A stretch of DNA of 64,000 bases, from NCBI GenBank assembly GCA_025458025.1, contig JALOTF010000002.1, forward strand, positions 1-64,000, written 5' to 3'. The DNA is from Beijerinckiaceae bacterium (GTDB lineage Bacteria > Pseudomonadota > Alphaproteobacteria > Rhizobiales > Beijerinckiaceae). Every line of letters starts with the position of its first letter. Position 1 is the first letter of the stretch. The notes beneath the pieces were generated by a model that had not been told where the DNA came from, did no database searches, and saw nothing but the letters and a program-made list of their open reading frames with translations. The position numbers and the translations under genes are program-made. Below, piece by piece: positions 19,319 through 29,173 of this stretch.

Positions 19319-21025
19319 GTGTTGGATGCGGCAAGAAGGGTGCGGCCGGGCTTGCGCCTTCGCGTCAAGCGGGCATGGCTGAAGCTGCGCCTTGCGCTGG
19401 CTGCCAGCCCGCTTTTCGGCCGGCGCTACAGGGCGCGCCAGTTTGCCTATCTTGCGCCGCATATTCACCTCGCTGACCCGTCCATCGCGGCGGATATCGC
19501 GATGGGCCATGTGGTTCTGGGTGGCCGCAGCCTCCTGTGCGGCGAGCGCTCGCCGTTTCATGTCGCGCCCCCTTCCGAAAGTTTTGTGCGCGCGCTCTAT
19601 GGCTTCGGCTGGCTCGCGCATTGCGATGCGAGCCCGCGCCTTGAGGTCCGGGCCCATGCTCGCAAGCTCGTGCGGGATTTCCTGACCCTGCCGGACAAGG
19701 ATCGCTCGGCTTTTGCGGATCATCCGGCCGTGCTGGCGCGGCGCGTCATCGCTTGGGTCACGCATTCAGGCCTGCTTGCCGAGGGGGAGGATCGCGCGGG
19801 CTATGAGAGCCTGCTCGATCAGCTCGCGCGGGATGGCGCGCTTCTCGCGGTTTATGCGCGACGCACCGATATCGGCACTGCGCGCCTGCAGGCGGCGGTG
19901 GCTTTGGCCTTCCATGCGCTCGCGCTGGAACGCGGCCGGAAGGCGATTGCCCGCGCCGAGCAATGGCTTGATCTCGCGCTTGCCGCGCTGGTCGCTCCGG
20001 ATGGCGCCACGCATGATCGCGATTGCGGAACCGTCGCGCTGATTGCAGCCGATCTCGTGGCGATGCTTGCGCTTTATCGCGTCCGGCAGATTGCGCCGCC
20101 GCCGGCCATTGCATCGACCCTGTCGGATATGATCGCCTTCCTGCGTCTTCTCCAGCATCCCGATGGCGGATTGACGCTGATGAATGGCGGCGGGCGCATT
20201 GCGCGTGATCTCGCGGGCGAGGTGGTGCGCTCGCGCCGCGGCCCGGCAACGCTCCTCACCTCCGCCGTGGAAACGGGTTTCGAACGGCTTGAGAACGCCC
20301 ATGCCGTGCTCATCGCCGATGCCGGCACACCGCCGCGCCGCTCCTGTTCGGGCCGCGCGGGGGCCAGTGCGCTGGCTTTCGAATTCTCGTCCCGCGCGGA
20401 TCGCATCATCATGTCGTGCGGTATGCCGCCGGGTGCCGATGTGGGCATTGCGCGTGTCTATCGCTCGGCAGCCGCGCATTCCACGGTGCAGATCGAAGGT
20501 GAGGGGCTTGCGAGCCTCTATGATGTCGCGCTCGTGACGGGCGAGGTGGAAACCCGCCTGAAGCCGCTTCCGGGCGCTGTGGCGCCGTTGCGGGCGCGCA
20601 GCGAGACGGGTGAAACACTGACCCTCGGCCATCGCGGCTTCATCGAGATTCATGGCTATGCGCTGGAGCGGCAATTGACGCTGGTCGATGCCTTTCCGGG
20701 GCTGATCGGCCGGGATCGCTTCGATGACATGACCGGTGAGGCGCCGAGCCGGGTGGTGACCCTTGCTTTCCACCTCAATCCGCGGCTCGTTCCTGTTCGG
20801 CTCAGCCGCGCCGATGCCGTTGTATTGCGCCTGCCGGATGGCAAGCCGGGGCAGGACCAGTTCGTGTTCGAGGCGCCAGGCACCCAGGTTCTCATCGAGG
20901 AAAGCCGCGTCTTCGAGGCCGGCTCGGCCAATCACCGCTCGCATTGTCTCGTCATCGAGGTGGAGATCGCCGGCTCGACCGAAATTGCCTGGCGCATCCT
21001 GCCCTATATGCCGGAATTCATCTGA
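19319..21025 (+). CDS. Heparinase II/III family protein
   Basis: 568 residues. The N-terminal half is an all-helical toroid-like domain (LPDKDRSAFADHPAVLARRVIAWVTHSGLL) and the C-terminal half is a beta-rich heparinase II/III domain containing AHSTVQIEGEG and the HRGFIEIHGY segment. The family cleaves acidic polysaccharides by elimination, but these alphaproteobacterial members between rsmB and purH have no confirmed substrate. There is no convincing signal peptide; the N-terminus is Arg-rich. GTG 19319 is the likely start, with a TTG one codon later as alternative. Confidence 0.88.
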   Translation: MLDAARRVRPGLRLRVKRAWLKLRLALAASPLFGRRYRARQFAYLAPHIHLADPSIAADIAMGHVVLGGRSLLCGERSPFHVAPPSESFVRALYGFGWLAHCDASPRLEVRAHARKLVRDFLTLPDKDRSAFADHPAVLARRVIAWVTHSGLLAEGEDRAGYESLLDQLARDGALLAVYARRTDIGTARLQAAVALAFHALALERGRKAIARAEQWLDLALAALVAPDGATHDRDCGTVALIAADLVAMLALYRVRQIAPPPAIASTLSDMIAFLRLLQHPDGGLTLMNGGGRIARDLAGEVVRSRRGPATLLTSAVETGFERLENAHAVLIADAGTPPRRSCSGRAGASALAFEFSSRADRIIMSCGMPPGADVGIARVYRSAAAHSTVQIEGEGLASLYDVALVTGEVETRLKPLPGAVAPLRARSETGETLTLGHRGFIEIHGYALERQLTLVDAFPGLIGRDRFDDMTGEAPSRVVTLAFHLNPRLVPVRLSRADAVVLRLPDGKPGQDQFVFEAPGTQVLIEESRVFEAGSANHRSHCLVIEVEIAGSTEIAWRILPYMPEFI

Positions 21026-21135
21026 GCGCGGTTTCGTGCATGGCTGGCGCGCGGAAGGGATGATGGCGCGGGGGGAAAGCCTGTGCTAAGCGCCCGCCCA
21101 GCACGAACCCTCGCCTGAAAGCCGGATTTCACCCG

Positions 21136-22725
21136 ATGCCGACGAATACCCGCCCCATCCAGCGCGCGCTGCTCTCCGTTTCCGACAAGACCGGCCTCGT
21201 GCCTTTCGCGAGAGAGCTTGCGGCGCGTGGAATCGCGCTGGTCTCCACGGGCGGAACCCGTGCGGCGCTTGCCGCAGCGGGCCTGCCGGTGATGGACATT
21301 TCCGAACTCACGGGCTTCCCCGAGATGATGGATGGCCGCGTGAAGACCCTGCATCCCAAGGTGCATGGCGGGCTGCTCTCCGTGCGCGGCAACCCGGAGC
21401 ACGAGGCTTCGCTGCTCGCGCACGCCATCCAGCCCATCGACCTCGTGGTGGTGAACCTCTACCCCTTCCGCGAGACTGTGGCGCGCGGTGCCGATTACGA
21501 CACAACGATCGAGAATATCGACATTGGCGGCCCGGCCATGATCCGCTCGGGCGCGAAGAACCACGATGCGGTCTGCGTGGTGGTCGATCCGCGCGATTAC
21601 GATGCGGTTCTCGCCGAACTCGATGCCAACAAGGGCGAGACGCGTTTCATCTTCCGCAAGAGCCTCGCGGCCAAGGCCTATGGCCATACCGCCTCCTATG
21701 ATCGCGCGGTCTCCACCTGGTTTGCGGGCGTGACGGCGGATGGCCCGAAGCTCGCGGCGGAAAACAATGAGGGCACGGAACTCCGCTACGGCGAGAATCC
21801 GCACCAGAGCGCGAAGCTCGTGATCGATCCCGCAAGCCCCCGCATTGGGGTCGCCAGCGCGCGGCAGGTGCAGGGCAAGGCGCTCTCCTACAACAACCTC
21901 AACGATGCCGACGCTGCGTTTGAATGCGTAGCGGAATTCGCTGCGAACCGCACCGCTGCCATCGCCATCATCAAGCACGCGAACCCGTGTGGCGTGGCGG
22001 AAGCGGGCAGCCTTGTGGAAGCCTACCGCGCGGCACTCGCCTGCGATCCGGTCTCGGCTTTCGGGGGCATCGTCGCGGCGAACCGCACGCTTGATGCCGA
22101 GGCCGCAAAGGCCATTACCGAGATCTTCACCGAGGTGATCATCGCGCCGGATGCCACCGAGGAAGCCATCGCGCTGATTGCCGCGAAGAAGAACCTGCGG
22201 CTGCTGCTCACCGGCGGCCTGCCCGATCCGCGCGCGGGCGGCTTCATTTCCCGCACGATCGCGGGCGGCGCGCTCGTTCAGTCGCGTGACAATGCGGTCG
22301 TTGATGACATGGCGCTGAAGGTCGTGACCAACCGCGCGCCAACCGAGGCCGAAATGGCGGATCTGCGCTTCGCCTATCGCGTGGTGAAGCATGTGAAATC
22401 GAACGCCATCGTCTACGCCAAGGCGGGCGCGACCGTGGGCATCGGCGCGGGCCAGATGAGCCGCGTCGATTCCGCCCGCATTGCCGCGTGGAAGGCGGGC
22501 GAGGCCGCGAAGGCGCTCGGGTCGGAGAAGCCGCTGACCGTGGGTTCGGTCGCCGCGTCGGACGCGTTCTTCCCCTTCGCGGATGGCCTGGAGGCGCTGG
22601 TGGCAGCCGGTGCGACGGCGGTGATCCAGCCCGGCGGCTCCATGCGCGATCAGGAGGTGATCGACGCGGCGAACAAGGCAGGCCTTGCCATGGTCTTCAC
22701 CGGCACCCGCCATTTCCGGCACTGA
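21136..22725 (+). CDS. purH: Bifunctional AICAR formyltransferase / IMP cyclohydrolase
   Basis: 529 residues. PurH carries out the last two steps of IMP synthesis. The N-terminal IMP cyclohydrolase domain shows [21 protein letters not shown] and [13 protein letters not shown]. The C-terminal transformylase domain shows [12 protein letters not shown] and the catalytic Lys-His pair in [11 protein letters not shown]. The protein ends GTRHFRH, as usual. ATG 21136. It follows the heparinase-like gene by 110 bp and ends at a strong bidirectional terminator shared with the convergent GDH gene. Confidence 0.98.
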   Translation: MPTNTRPIQRALLSVSDKTGLVPFARELAARGIALVSTGGTRAALAAAGLPVMDISELTGFPEMMDGRVKTLHPKVHGGLLSVRGNPEHEASLLAHAIQPIDLVVVNLYPFRETVARGADYDTTIENIDIGGPAMIRSGAKNHDAVCVVVDPRDYDAVLAELDANKGETRFIFRKSLAAKAYGHTASYDRAVSTWFAGVTADGPKLAAENNEGTELRYGENPHQSAKLVIDPASPRIGVASARQVQGKALSYNNLNDADAAFECVAEFAANRTAAIAIIKHANPCGVAEAGSLVEAYRAALACDPVSAFGGIVAANRTLDAEAAKAITEIFTEVIIAPDATEEAIALIAAKKNLRLLLTGGLPDPRAGGFISRTIAGGALVQSRDNAVVDDMALKVVTNRAPTEAEMADLRFAYRVVKHVKSNAIVYAKAGATVGIGAGQMSRVDSARIAAWKAGEAAKALGSEKPLTVGSVAASDAFFPFADGLEALVAAGATAVIQPGGSMRDQEVIDAANKAGLAMVFTGTRHFRH

Positions 22726-22741
22726 CGTGCACGGCAGGAAC

Positions 22742-22776
22742 AAAAAAGGCCGGGGTGACCCGGCCTTTTGCTTTTT
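22742..22776. terminator. Bidirectional rho-independent terminator between purH and NAD-GDH
   Basis: An 11-bp perfect stem, AAAAGGCCGGG / CCCGGCCTTTT, encloses a GTGA loop at 22755-22758. A run of A precedes it and T-rich sequence follows it, so it can terminate transcription from both convergent genes. Confidence 0.9.
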
Positions 22777-22789
22777 CCTGGCTGGAGAT

Positions 22790-25700
22790 TCACCCCCTCG
22801 CGAGGTCGCCCAGTAGTCCACCGAGCACGGTGAGTTTCGCCTGATTGAGCTGGCCCGCGCGCAGATCGCGCACCGTGCGCTTGGCGCTTTCCACGGCTGC
22901 ACCCTTCTCGGCCATCCATTCGGCAATACCGCCCTTGCCGTTCTTCAGAACCTCTACCGCAATGCGGCGCAAAGCCTCTTCGGAAGCGGCGGCCGCGCGG
23001 TCAATCGCGAGGCGCTCGAAGGGGTCCGTCGCGCGCAGGTTTGCGGCATCGTCCTTCAGGCCCGCGAGATCGAACTCGTCGCCCAACGCAAAGAGCGTGC
23101 GCACAGCATCCGTCACGCTGGCCTTGGTGCGCTCGGCCACGAGCGCGCCATCGAGCGCCATACCGAGGGCGGGAATGTCAGCGATGCGTTCCGCCAGTGA
23201 TGCCGGCACGAGATCCGTCTTCAGGGCCTCCAGACGCTCCTGCCTGATCGCCAGAGCCTCCGGCGCGAAAAGGGCTTTCGCATCTTTCGCAACCCCGCTC
23301 ACGGCACCGCCGAAGCGCTTCGCGAGGGCTTCGAGACCCGGCGCGAAATCCACATTTCGCAGGAACCAGAGCATGCGCTCGGCCGCATGGTCGGCCGCGC
23401 TGGCATAGAGATCGAGCTGGCGCGCGCCGCCGATCATCGTATCCAGCGCGTCGATGGCATTGTTGATCTCGAGAATGCCGAACACATCGCGCGCGAGAGC
23501 ATAGGCCCTCACGATATCCGCGATGGAGCGGCCTGTGCGGCCCTGCAGGCGCACGACAATGCCCGGCCCGCAGCGATTGATGACGGCATTCGCCAGTTGC
23601 GTCGCGACGATCTCGCGGCGCAGGCGATGCTTCTCGATGGCATCCGGGAATTGCTCCTGCACCGGCTTGGGGAAGTAACGCCGCAGTTCGAAGCCGAGAT
23701 AGGGATCATCCGGCACATCACTTGCGAGCAGGTGGTCGTAGAGCGAGAGCTTCGCATAGGCGAGGAGTACCGCGAGTTCCGGCCGCGTGAGGCCTTGGCC
23801 CTTCGCTGTGCGCTCCGCGACTTCACGGTTCGAAGGCAGATATTCCACCGCGCGGTCGAGCCGGCCCTCGGCCTCCATGGCGCGCATGAGATCGACCATC
23901 TCGGCATTCAGCGCCGCGCCCTGCCGTTCGGCCAGCGACAATGCGAGGCTTTGCAGGTAGTTGTTGCGCAAAACGAGGCGGGCCACCTCGTCGGTCATCT
24001 CTGCAAGCAAGGTGTTGCGGGCCTCGCGCTTCAGGCGGCCATCGGCCTCGGGAATGGCGAGCGCGATCTTGAGGTTCACCTCGACGTCGGACGAATTCAC
24101 GCCAGCGGAGTTATCAATCGCGTCGGTGTTGAGCTTCACGCCCTTCTGCGCGGCCTCGATGCGGCCCTTCTGGGTCATGCCGAGATTGGCGCCTTCGCCG
24201 ATCACGCGGGCATTCACCTCCGAGCCGGTGATGCGGATGGCATCGTTCGCACGGTCACCTGCTTCGGCGTCGGTTTCGGACGAGGCGCGAATATAGGTGC
24301 CGATGCCGCCGAACCAGAGGAGATCGACCTTCGATTTGAGGATAGCGGTCATCACCTGCTGCGGCGTGGCCTCTGCCACGTCGAGCCCAATCGCAATGCG
24401 GATTTCCGGACTGAGCGGGATTTTCTTCAAGGACCGCGAGAAGACACCGCCACCCTTGGAGATAAGCTTTGCATCGTAATCCTGCCAGCTCGAACGCGGC
24501 TTTTCGAACAGGCGCTGGCGCTCGTTGAAGGAGGATTTCGGGTCCGGATTCGGATCAATGAAGATGTCGCGATGGTCAAAGGCCGCCACCAGCTTGATGG
24601 CCGGCGAGAGCAGCATGCCATTGCCGAACACGTCGCCGGACATGTCGCCCACGCCCGCCACGGTGAAAGGCGTCGTCTGGATATCAGTATCCATCTCGCG
24701 GAAATGGCGCTTCACGGCTTCCCAGCCGCCGCGCGCGGTGATCGCCATCTTTTTGTGGTCGTAGCCCGCCGAGCCGCCTGAGGCGAAGGCATCGCCCAGC
24801 CAGTGTCCGCGCGCTTCGGAAATGGCGTTCGCGGTATCCGAGAAGGTCGCGGTGCCCTTGTCGGCGGCGACCACGAGATAGGGATCATCGCCATCATGGC
24901 GCACGGTTTCTGCCGGCGGGATGATCTTGCCGTCGCGGATCGTGTCGGTGATATCCAGCAGCGCGTTGATGAAGATCTTGTAGGCTCGCGTGCCTTCCGC
25001 GAACCACGCGTCGCGATCAGAGGCCGGGGACAGCAGCTTCGGAACAAAGCCCCCCTTCGCGCCCACCGGCACGATGACGGTGTTCTTCACCTGCTGCGCC
25101 TTCACGAGGCCGAGGATCTCCGTGCGGAAATCCATGGGGCGGTCCGACCAGCGCAGGCCGCCGCGCGCGACCTGCCCGAAGCGCAAGTGGAGCCCCTCGA
25201 CATCCGGCGAGGAGACGAAGATCTCGTAGAGCGGGCGCGGCAAAGGCAGGTTTTCCACCGCCGAGCATTGCAGCTTGAACGCGATGGTCGGCCGCGTCTG
25301 CCCATCCACGCGCTGGTAGACGTTCGTGCGCAGGCTCGCCTCGATGAGGTTCAGCACGCGGCGGAAGATGCGGTCATCATCAAGGCTGGTGATGCGATCG
25401 ATTTCCGCGAGCAAAGTCTCCCGCACGGCGGCCGCGACATGGGCGCGGTCGCCCGCCTTCTGCGGCATATCCGGGTTGAAGCGCACGTCGAAGGCCCGCA
25501 TCAAGCCGCGCGCAGCGGCGGGGTAGCGCGCGAGCGCATCGGCGATGTAGACCTGCCCGTAAGGCACGCCGATCTGCCGCATATAGCGCGCATAGGCGCG
25601 CAGGATATCTGCCTCACATGGCGCAAGGCCGGCCTCAGTGATGAGGATGTTGAAGCGATCCGCCTCCATCCGGCCGGCGAAAATGGCATCCAGCGCGGTT

Positions 25701-27559
25701 TCCAGCGGCTGTTCCAGCGCAGTTATGTCGATGGCCCCGCCCTTTGCGCGCTCCAGGGTCATGTCATGCAGCCAGAGCGTCTCGCCCGTGCCGCCCGTGG
25801 GGTCCACCGGGTAGGAGCGCTCGTTGATGACCGTGAACCCGAGATTTTCAAGGATCGGCACGCGCTGCGACAGCGTCACCGGCTTGCCGAAGGAGAAGAC
25901 CTTGAGGCTCGCGCGGGTTTCCGGCTCGCCGGCCTTGCGTGCCAGAGCGAAGGCATAGGGCTTTTCGGGCGAGAGCCGGTCCAGAATACGGATATCCTCG
26001 ATGGCCTCATGCGCGCCGAAAGCCTCGCGATAGGCCGCGTTGAAACCTGCGCCGAAACGCGGGAACCAGTCGCGCGCCTCGTTCGGTGCCGTTTCGTCCA
26101 AAGCTTCGCGCAGGCCATCCGCCCAGGTGCGCACGATGGCGAGAATGCCCGCTTCCAGCTCCGTCCGGTCGATCTTCGGGGTGGGCGAATGGGTGCGCCC
26201 GATGATGTAATGCGTGCGCGAGAGCGGCCCTTCCGGATAGGCCGGATAGGCTGCGGAGACGCGCCCGTCATAGATTTTCGCGAGGAATTCGCCGATGCGT
26301 AGGCGCACGCTGGTGTCGTAGCGGTCCTTCGGCACATAGACCATGACCGAGACGAAGCGATCAAAACGGTCCACGCGGGCCAGGGCCCGCAGGCGGGGGC
26401 GCTCGGTCAGCGCCAGCACATCCATAGAGAAGTTGTAGAGCGTCTCGATATCGACCTGGAAGAGTTCGTCGCGCGGGTAATTCTCCAGCACGTTCAGCAG
26501 GGCCTTGCCGGAATGGCTGGCTGGATCGAAGCCCGCGCGCTCCACCACGCGCGCCACCTTGTGGCGCAGATACGGCACCGTGCGCGCGGCGTTGTTGTAG
26601 GCCGACGAGGTGAAGAGGCCGATGACACGCAATTCGCCTTCGAGTTCGCCGCGCGCGTTCAGGATCTTCACGCCGACATAATCGAGATAGACGCGGCGAT
26701 GGATGAGCGATTTCACATTCGCCTTCTGCACGAAGAGCGGCGTCGGCTCCTGCAGGAAGGCGCGGATCTCCGGCGTCATGATCACCAGCTGGTGCCCGCG
26801 CCGCAGCACTTTCACATCCGGATCCCGCAAGATTCCGAGGCCGTCGCCGGGGATCGGATCGGTCGAGATGTCATGCGTCTCGAACCGGTATTCGCGCATG
26901 CCGAGGAAGGTGAAGTTGTCGGCGAGCAGCCAATCGAGGAACTGCACGGCCTCGGCGATTTCATCCGCCGGCAGCATGGGCGGATTGGCGCGATAGCGCG
27001 TCGCGATCTCCGCGAGGCGGCCGCGCATCGGCAGCCAATCGGCCACGGCGGCGCGAATCTCGCGATAGATGCGCTCCAGCGCTTCGGTCAGGCTCTTCCG
27101 CTCGCCGGAGCCGAGTTTCTCGGCAATCTCGATATGCAGGTAGCTTTCGCGCTGCACGGGTGACATCTCGCGGCCCGTGGCCGCGCCGAGCAGGCGCTTC
27201 AGCGTGCCATCGCCGCTGCGTTCCACCGCGAGGATCGGGTGGGCGACAAGCCGCAGGGAGACGCCGCGCTCGCCGAGTTCTGCGAGGGTTGAATCGAGCA
27301 GGAAGGGCATGTCATCGTTCACAACTTCGATGACCGTGCCGGCCCCGTTGACGGAATCGAGCACCGAAACCTTCGCCAATCCGGGCTCACGCTTCGCGAG
27401 ATGTTCGGCCGCGCGCTTCCCGATGGCGAGCCGCGCCGCGTCCGGGAAGACGCTCGCATCCTCGTGGTCCACGCCGGAGAAAACGAGCCTTGCCAGGGCT
27501 TCGCCAAGGCCGGGGGCATTCGCGGGAAGATCGACCACGCGGCTCAGATCATTCGGCAT
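22790..27559 (-). CDS. gdhB: NAD-specific glutamate dehydrogenase, 180-kDa class
   Basis: 1589 residues, the expected size of the large bacterial NAD-GDH. It oxidises glutamate to 2-oxoglutarate and ammonium for catabolism. The long N-terminal regulatory half contains the family blocks VIEVVNDDMPFLLDST, ADNFTFLGMREYRF and VMVYVPKDRYDTSVR. The catalytic half has WSDRPMDFRTEILGLVKAQ, the lysine-containing VGAKGGFVPK, GDMSGDVFGNGML and WFGGIGTYI. The C-terminal domain is helical. It is monocistronic, with the purH terminator at its 3' end. Several long frames on the opposite strand are codon-bias shadows. Confidence 0.96.
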   Translation of the reverse strand: MPNDLSRVVDLPANAPGLGEALARLVFSGVDHEDASVFPDAARLAIGKRAAEHLAKREPGLAKVSVLDSVNGAGTVIEVVNDDMPFLLDSTLAELGERGVSLRLVAHPILAVERSGDGTLKRLLGAATGREMSPVQRESYLHIEIAEKLGSGERKSLTEALERIYREIRAAVADWLPMRGRLAEIATRYRANPPMLPADEIAEAVQFLDWLLADNFTFLGMREYRFETHDISTDPIPGDGLGILRDPDVKVLRRGHQLVIMTPEIRAFLQEPTPLFVQKANVKSLIHRRVYLDYVGVKILNARGELEGELRVIGLFTSSAYNNAARTVPYLRHKVARVVERAGFDPASHSGKALLNVLENYPRDELFQVDIETLYNFSMDVLALTERPRLRALARVDRFDRFVSVMVYVPKDRYDTSVRLRIGEFLAKIYDGRVSAAYPAYPEGPLSRTHYIIGRTHSPTPKIDRTELEAGILAIVRTWADGLREALDETAPNEARDWFPRFGAGFNAAYREAFGAHEAIEDIRILDRLSPEKPYAFALARKAGEPETRASLKVFSFGKPVTLSQRVPILENLGFTVINERSYPVDPTGGTGETLWLHDMTLERAKGGAIDITALEQPLETALDAIFAGRMEADRFNILITEAGLAPCEADILRAYARYMRQIGVPYGQVYIADALARYPAAARGLMRAFDVRFNPDMPQKAGDRAHVAAAVRETLLAEIDRITSLDDDRIFRRVLNLIEASLRTNVYQRVDGQTRPTIAFKLQCSAVENLPLPRPLYEIFVSSPDVEGLHLRFGQVARGGLRWSDRPMDFRTEILGLVKAQQVKNTVIVPVGAKGGFVPKLLSPASDRDAWFAEGTRAYKIFINALLDITDTIRDGKIIPPAETVRHDGDDPYLVVAADKGTATFSDTANAISEARGHWLGDAFASGGSAGYDHKKMAITARGGWEAVKRHFREMDTDIQTTPFTVAGVGDMSGDVFGNGMLLSPAIKLVAAFDHRDIFIDPNPDPKSSFNERQRLFEKPRSSWQDYDAKLISKGGGVFSRSLKKIPLSPEIRIAIGLDVAEATPQQVMTAILKSKVDLLWFGGIGTYIRASSETDAEAGDRANDAIRITGSEVNARVIGEGANLGMTQKGRIEAAQKGVKLNTDAIDNSAGVNSSDVEVNLKIALAIPEADGRLKREARNTLLAEMTDEVARLVLRNNYLQSLALSLAERQGAALNAEMVDLMRAMEAEGRLDRAVEYLPSNREVAERTAKGQGLTRPELAVLLAYAKLSLYDHLLASDVPDDPYLGFELRRYFPKPVQEQFPDAIEKHRLRREIVATQLANAVINRCGPGIVVRLQGRTGRSIADIVRAYALARDVFGILEINNAIDALDTMIGGARQLDLYASAADHAAERMLWFLRNVDFAPGLEALAKRFGGAVSGVAKDAKALFAPEALAIRQERLEALKTDLVPASLAERIADIPALGMALDGALVAERTKASVTDAVRTLFALGDEFDLAGLKDDAANLRATDPFERLAIDRAAAASEEALRRIAVEVLKNGKGGIAEWMAEKGAAVESAKRTVRDLRAGQLNQAKLTVLGGLLGDLARG

Positions 27560-27722
27560 GGGTGAAAGGTCTCCGGGGCCGCGGAGAGCGCCAGCGGGGC
27601 TCTTCTTCCGCGCGTCGTTGTGCTTGAATGGGTGTCCTCGGCAGCACCGGCGAAGGGATTATTCTCCTTTCGTCGTAGGCCTGCGGAGCAAAGTCTGCGC
27701 TCGGCTCAAAAAGGAGGCAAGG

Positions 27723-28352
27723 GTGAACCCGTCCGAAACCGCTCTTCCATGCAATAATTCGATTGGGAGCCCGAAAGACGTGACAGCTCTGGCGCTTGAA
27801 GCGGCCGAATTGTCTCCTGCCATGGCTGCCTATTTCGCGAAATGCCAGGACAAGATCGGGTATGTGCCGAATGTGCTGATCGCCTATTCGCACGACATGG
27901 CGAAACTCGAGGCCTTCGCGAATTTCTACAACGATCTCATGCTCGCGCCCTCCGGCCTCACGAAGCTGGAGCGCGAGATGATCGCGGTAGTCGTTTCGGC
28001 TGAGAATCGCTGCTGGTATTGCCTCGTGGCGCATGGTGCTGCCGTGCGCCAGCTCTCGGGTGATCCCGCCTTGGGTGAAGCTTTGGCGCTCAACTACCGG
28101 CAGGCGAAGGTGACGCCGAAGCAGCGGGCCATGCTGGATTTCGCGCTGAAGGTCGCGCGCGCCTCCGCCGAGATTGAGGAGGCAGACCGCAACCGTCTGC
28201 GTGAGGCAGGGTTCAGCGAGCGGGACATCTGGGATATCGCTGCCGTCTCCAGCTTCTTCGCGATGTCGAACCGCATGGCCTCGGCCACGGGCATGCAGCC
28301 CAATCCGGAATATCATGCGCAGGCTCGCGATCCCGCCAGCGCAAAAAAATAG
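27723..28352 (+). CDS. Peroxidase-related protein, carboxymuconolactone decarboxylase/AhpD fold
   Basis: 209 residues. The AhpD-like redox centre is complete: Glu94, Cys97-Trp-Tyr-Cys100 and His104 in the segment ENRCWYCLVAH. The spacing MAAYFAKCQDKIGYVPNV at the N-terminus is typical of the uncharacterised peroxidase-related (TIGR01926-type) subfamily. It probably reduces peroxides using a thiol partner, but the reductant is unknown. The start is decided by a perfect AAGGAGG box at 27711-27717, five bases before GTG 27723; the upstream open frame is antisense to the GDH gene. Confidence 0.88.
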   Translation: MNPSETALPCNNSIGSPKDVTALALEAAELSPAMAAYFAKCQDKIGYVPNVLIAYSHDMAKLEAFANFYNDLMLAPSGLTKLEREMIAVVVSAENRCWYCLVAHGAAVRQLSGDPALGEALALNYRQAKVTPKQRAMLDFALKVARASAEIEEADRNRLREAGFSERDIWDIAAVSSFFAMSNRMASATGMQPNPEYHAQARDPASAKK

Positions 28353-28381
28353 GCGGCCTCGCGAGGTTATCGCGGGCCGCC
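28352..28381. terminator. Strong GC hairpin at the end of the AhpD-like gene
   Basis: A long stem begins at the last base of the TAG stop: GGCGGCC (28352-28358) pairs with GGCCGCC (28375-28381), with an inner CGCGA/TCGCG stem. No T-run follows on the plus strand, but seven A precede it, giving a T-run on the minus strand. It may end the rightward transcript or block antisense transcription; the direction is uncertain. Confidence 0.4.
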
Positions 28382-28667
28382 CTGCCATGTGCGGGTGGAT
28401 CGGCAGATCCGGGATGCGAGCGAGGGGGCTGGGGGGCGTAGGGTCTCGCTGGCACCATCACCGTGGCATTGAATGGAGATTCGCGTGCGCGTCGGGCGCG
28501 CGCATGGTCGAATTCGGGCCAAACTGTGGCGTACCTGACGTCTGCGTGAGGGTTTTCGTCAGGCCGAGCTCGAAACGCCTTGGCAAGAAACCGGGCGCAG
28601 GATGATGCGCGGGCAAAAGAGGGTTGCCAGCCTCGGGCATTCTGCCACACTGACCTCGGAGTTCGGC
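28353..28667. other. 315-bp intergenic region upstream of the DUF2794 gene
   Basis: Apart from the hairpin at its left edge I see no supported gene. Short frames on both strands lack similarity and ribosome-binding sites. It presumably holds the promoter of the DUF2794 gene. Confidence 0.4.
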
Positions 28668-29033
28668 ATGGAAGCACCCGATCAGAACATGTCAGACGGC
28701 GCGACCGTCATTCCGCTGGTCACGCGGCGGGTGGCCGAGGATGTCCGCTTCGACAGGCGCGAACTCGGCGAAATCCTCAACGTCTATGGCCGCCATGTCG
28801 CAACGGGCGAATGGCGCGATTATGCCATCGCCTTCGGGCGCGAGCGTGCGGTCTTCGCCATCCTGCGCCATACGGGCGAAACGCCGCTCTACCGCATCGA
28901 GAAAGATCCGAAGCGCGCGGCCAAGCAGGGGGCCTATGCCGTCATCGCGCAGGGCGGGATGGTGCTGAAGCGCGGGTCGGATCTCGCGCGTGTGCTGAAG
29001 GTGCTGGACAAGCCGAAACGCGTGATTGGCTGA
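28668..29033 (+). CDS. DUF2794 domain-containing protein
   Basis: 121 residues. Most of the protein is the conserved DUF2794 block: FDRRELGEILNVYGRHVA, EWRDYAIAFGRERAVFAI, then LYRIEKDPKRAAKQGAYAVI and a C-terminal VLKVLDKPKR. The family is found almost only in alphaproteobacteria and its function is unknown. ATG 28668 is preferred because GGAG lies 6 bases upstream; the in-frame ATG at 28602 would add 22 unconserved residues. No transmembrane segment or signal peptide. Confidence 0.88.
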   Translation: MEAPDQNMSDGATVIPLVTRRVAEDVRFDRRELGEILNVYGRHVATGEWRDYAIAFGRERAVFAILRHTGETPLYRIEKDPKRAAKQGAYAVIAQGGMVLKRGSDLARVLKVLDKPKRVIG

Positions 29034-29121
29034 GCACCTTTCGGCTTTTTAGGGGGGGCTCGCTGCGCTGACTGTTGTCCTCCCCATCTTTTCTCGACGG
29101 GCGACTGCCGTCACCGCGCAT

Positions 29122-29150
29122 GAAAAAAGCCCCGGTTTCCCGGGGCTTTC
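29122..29150 (-). terminator. Rho-independent terminator of the Bax inhibitor-1 family gene
   Basis: The stem AAAGCCCCGG / CCGGGGCTTT encloses a short TTTC loop. On the minus strand it is followed by six T, 24 bp after the stop codon of the leftward gene. Confidence 0.88.
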
Positions 29151-29173
29151 GCGTTTCTCGAAGCGGGCTGCGC

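Noticed and set aside
23387..26302. Several frames of 300-500 codons opposite the glutamate dehydrogenase gene
   Set aside because: Arg/His/Asp-rich low-similarity translations typical of antisense frames in GC-rich genes; the GDH sequence on the other strand is unambiguous.
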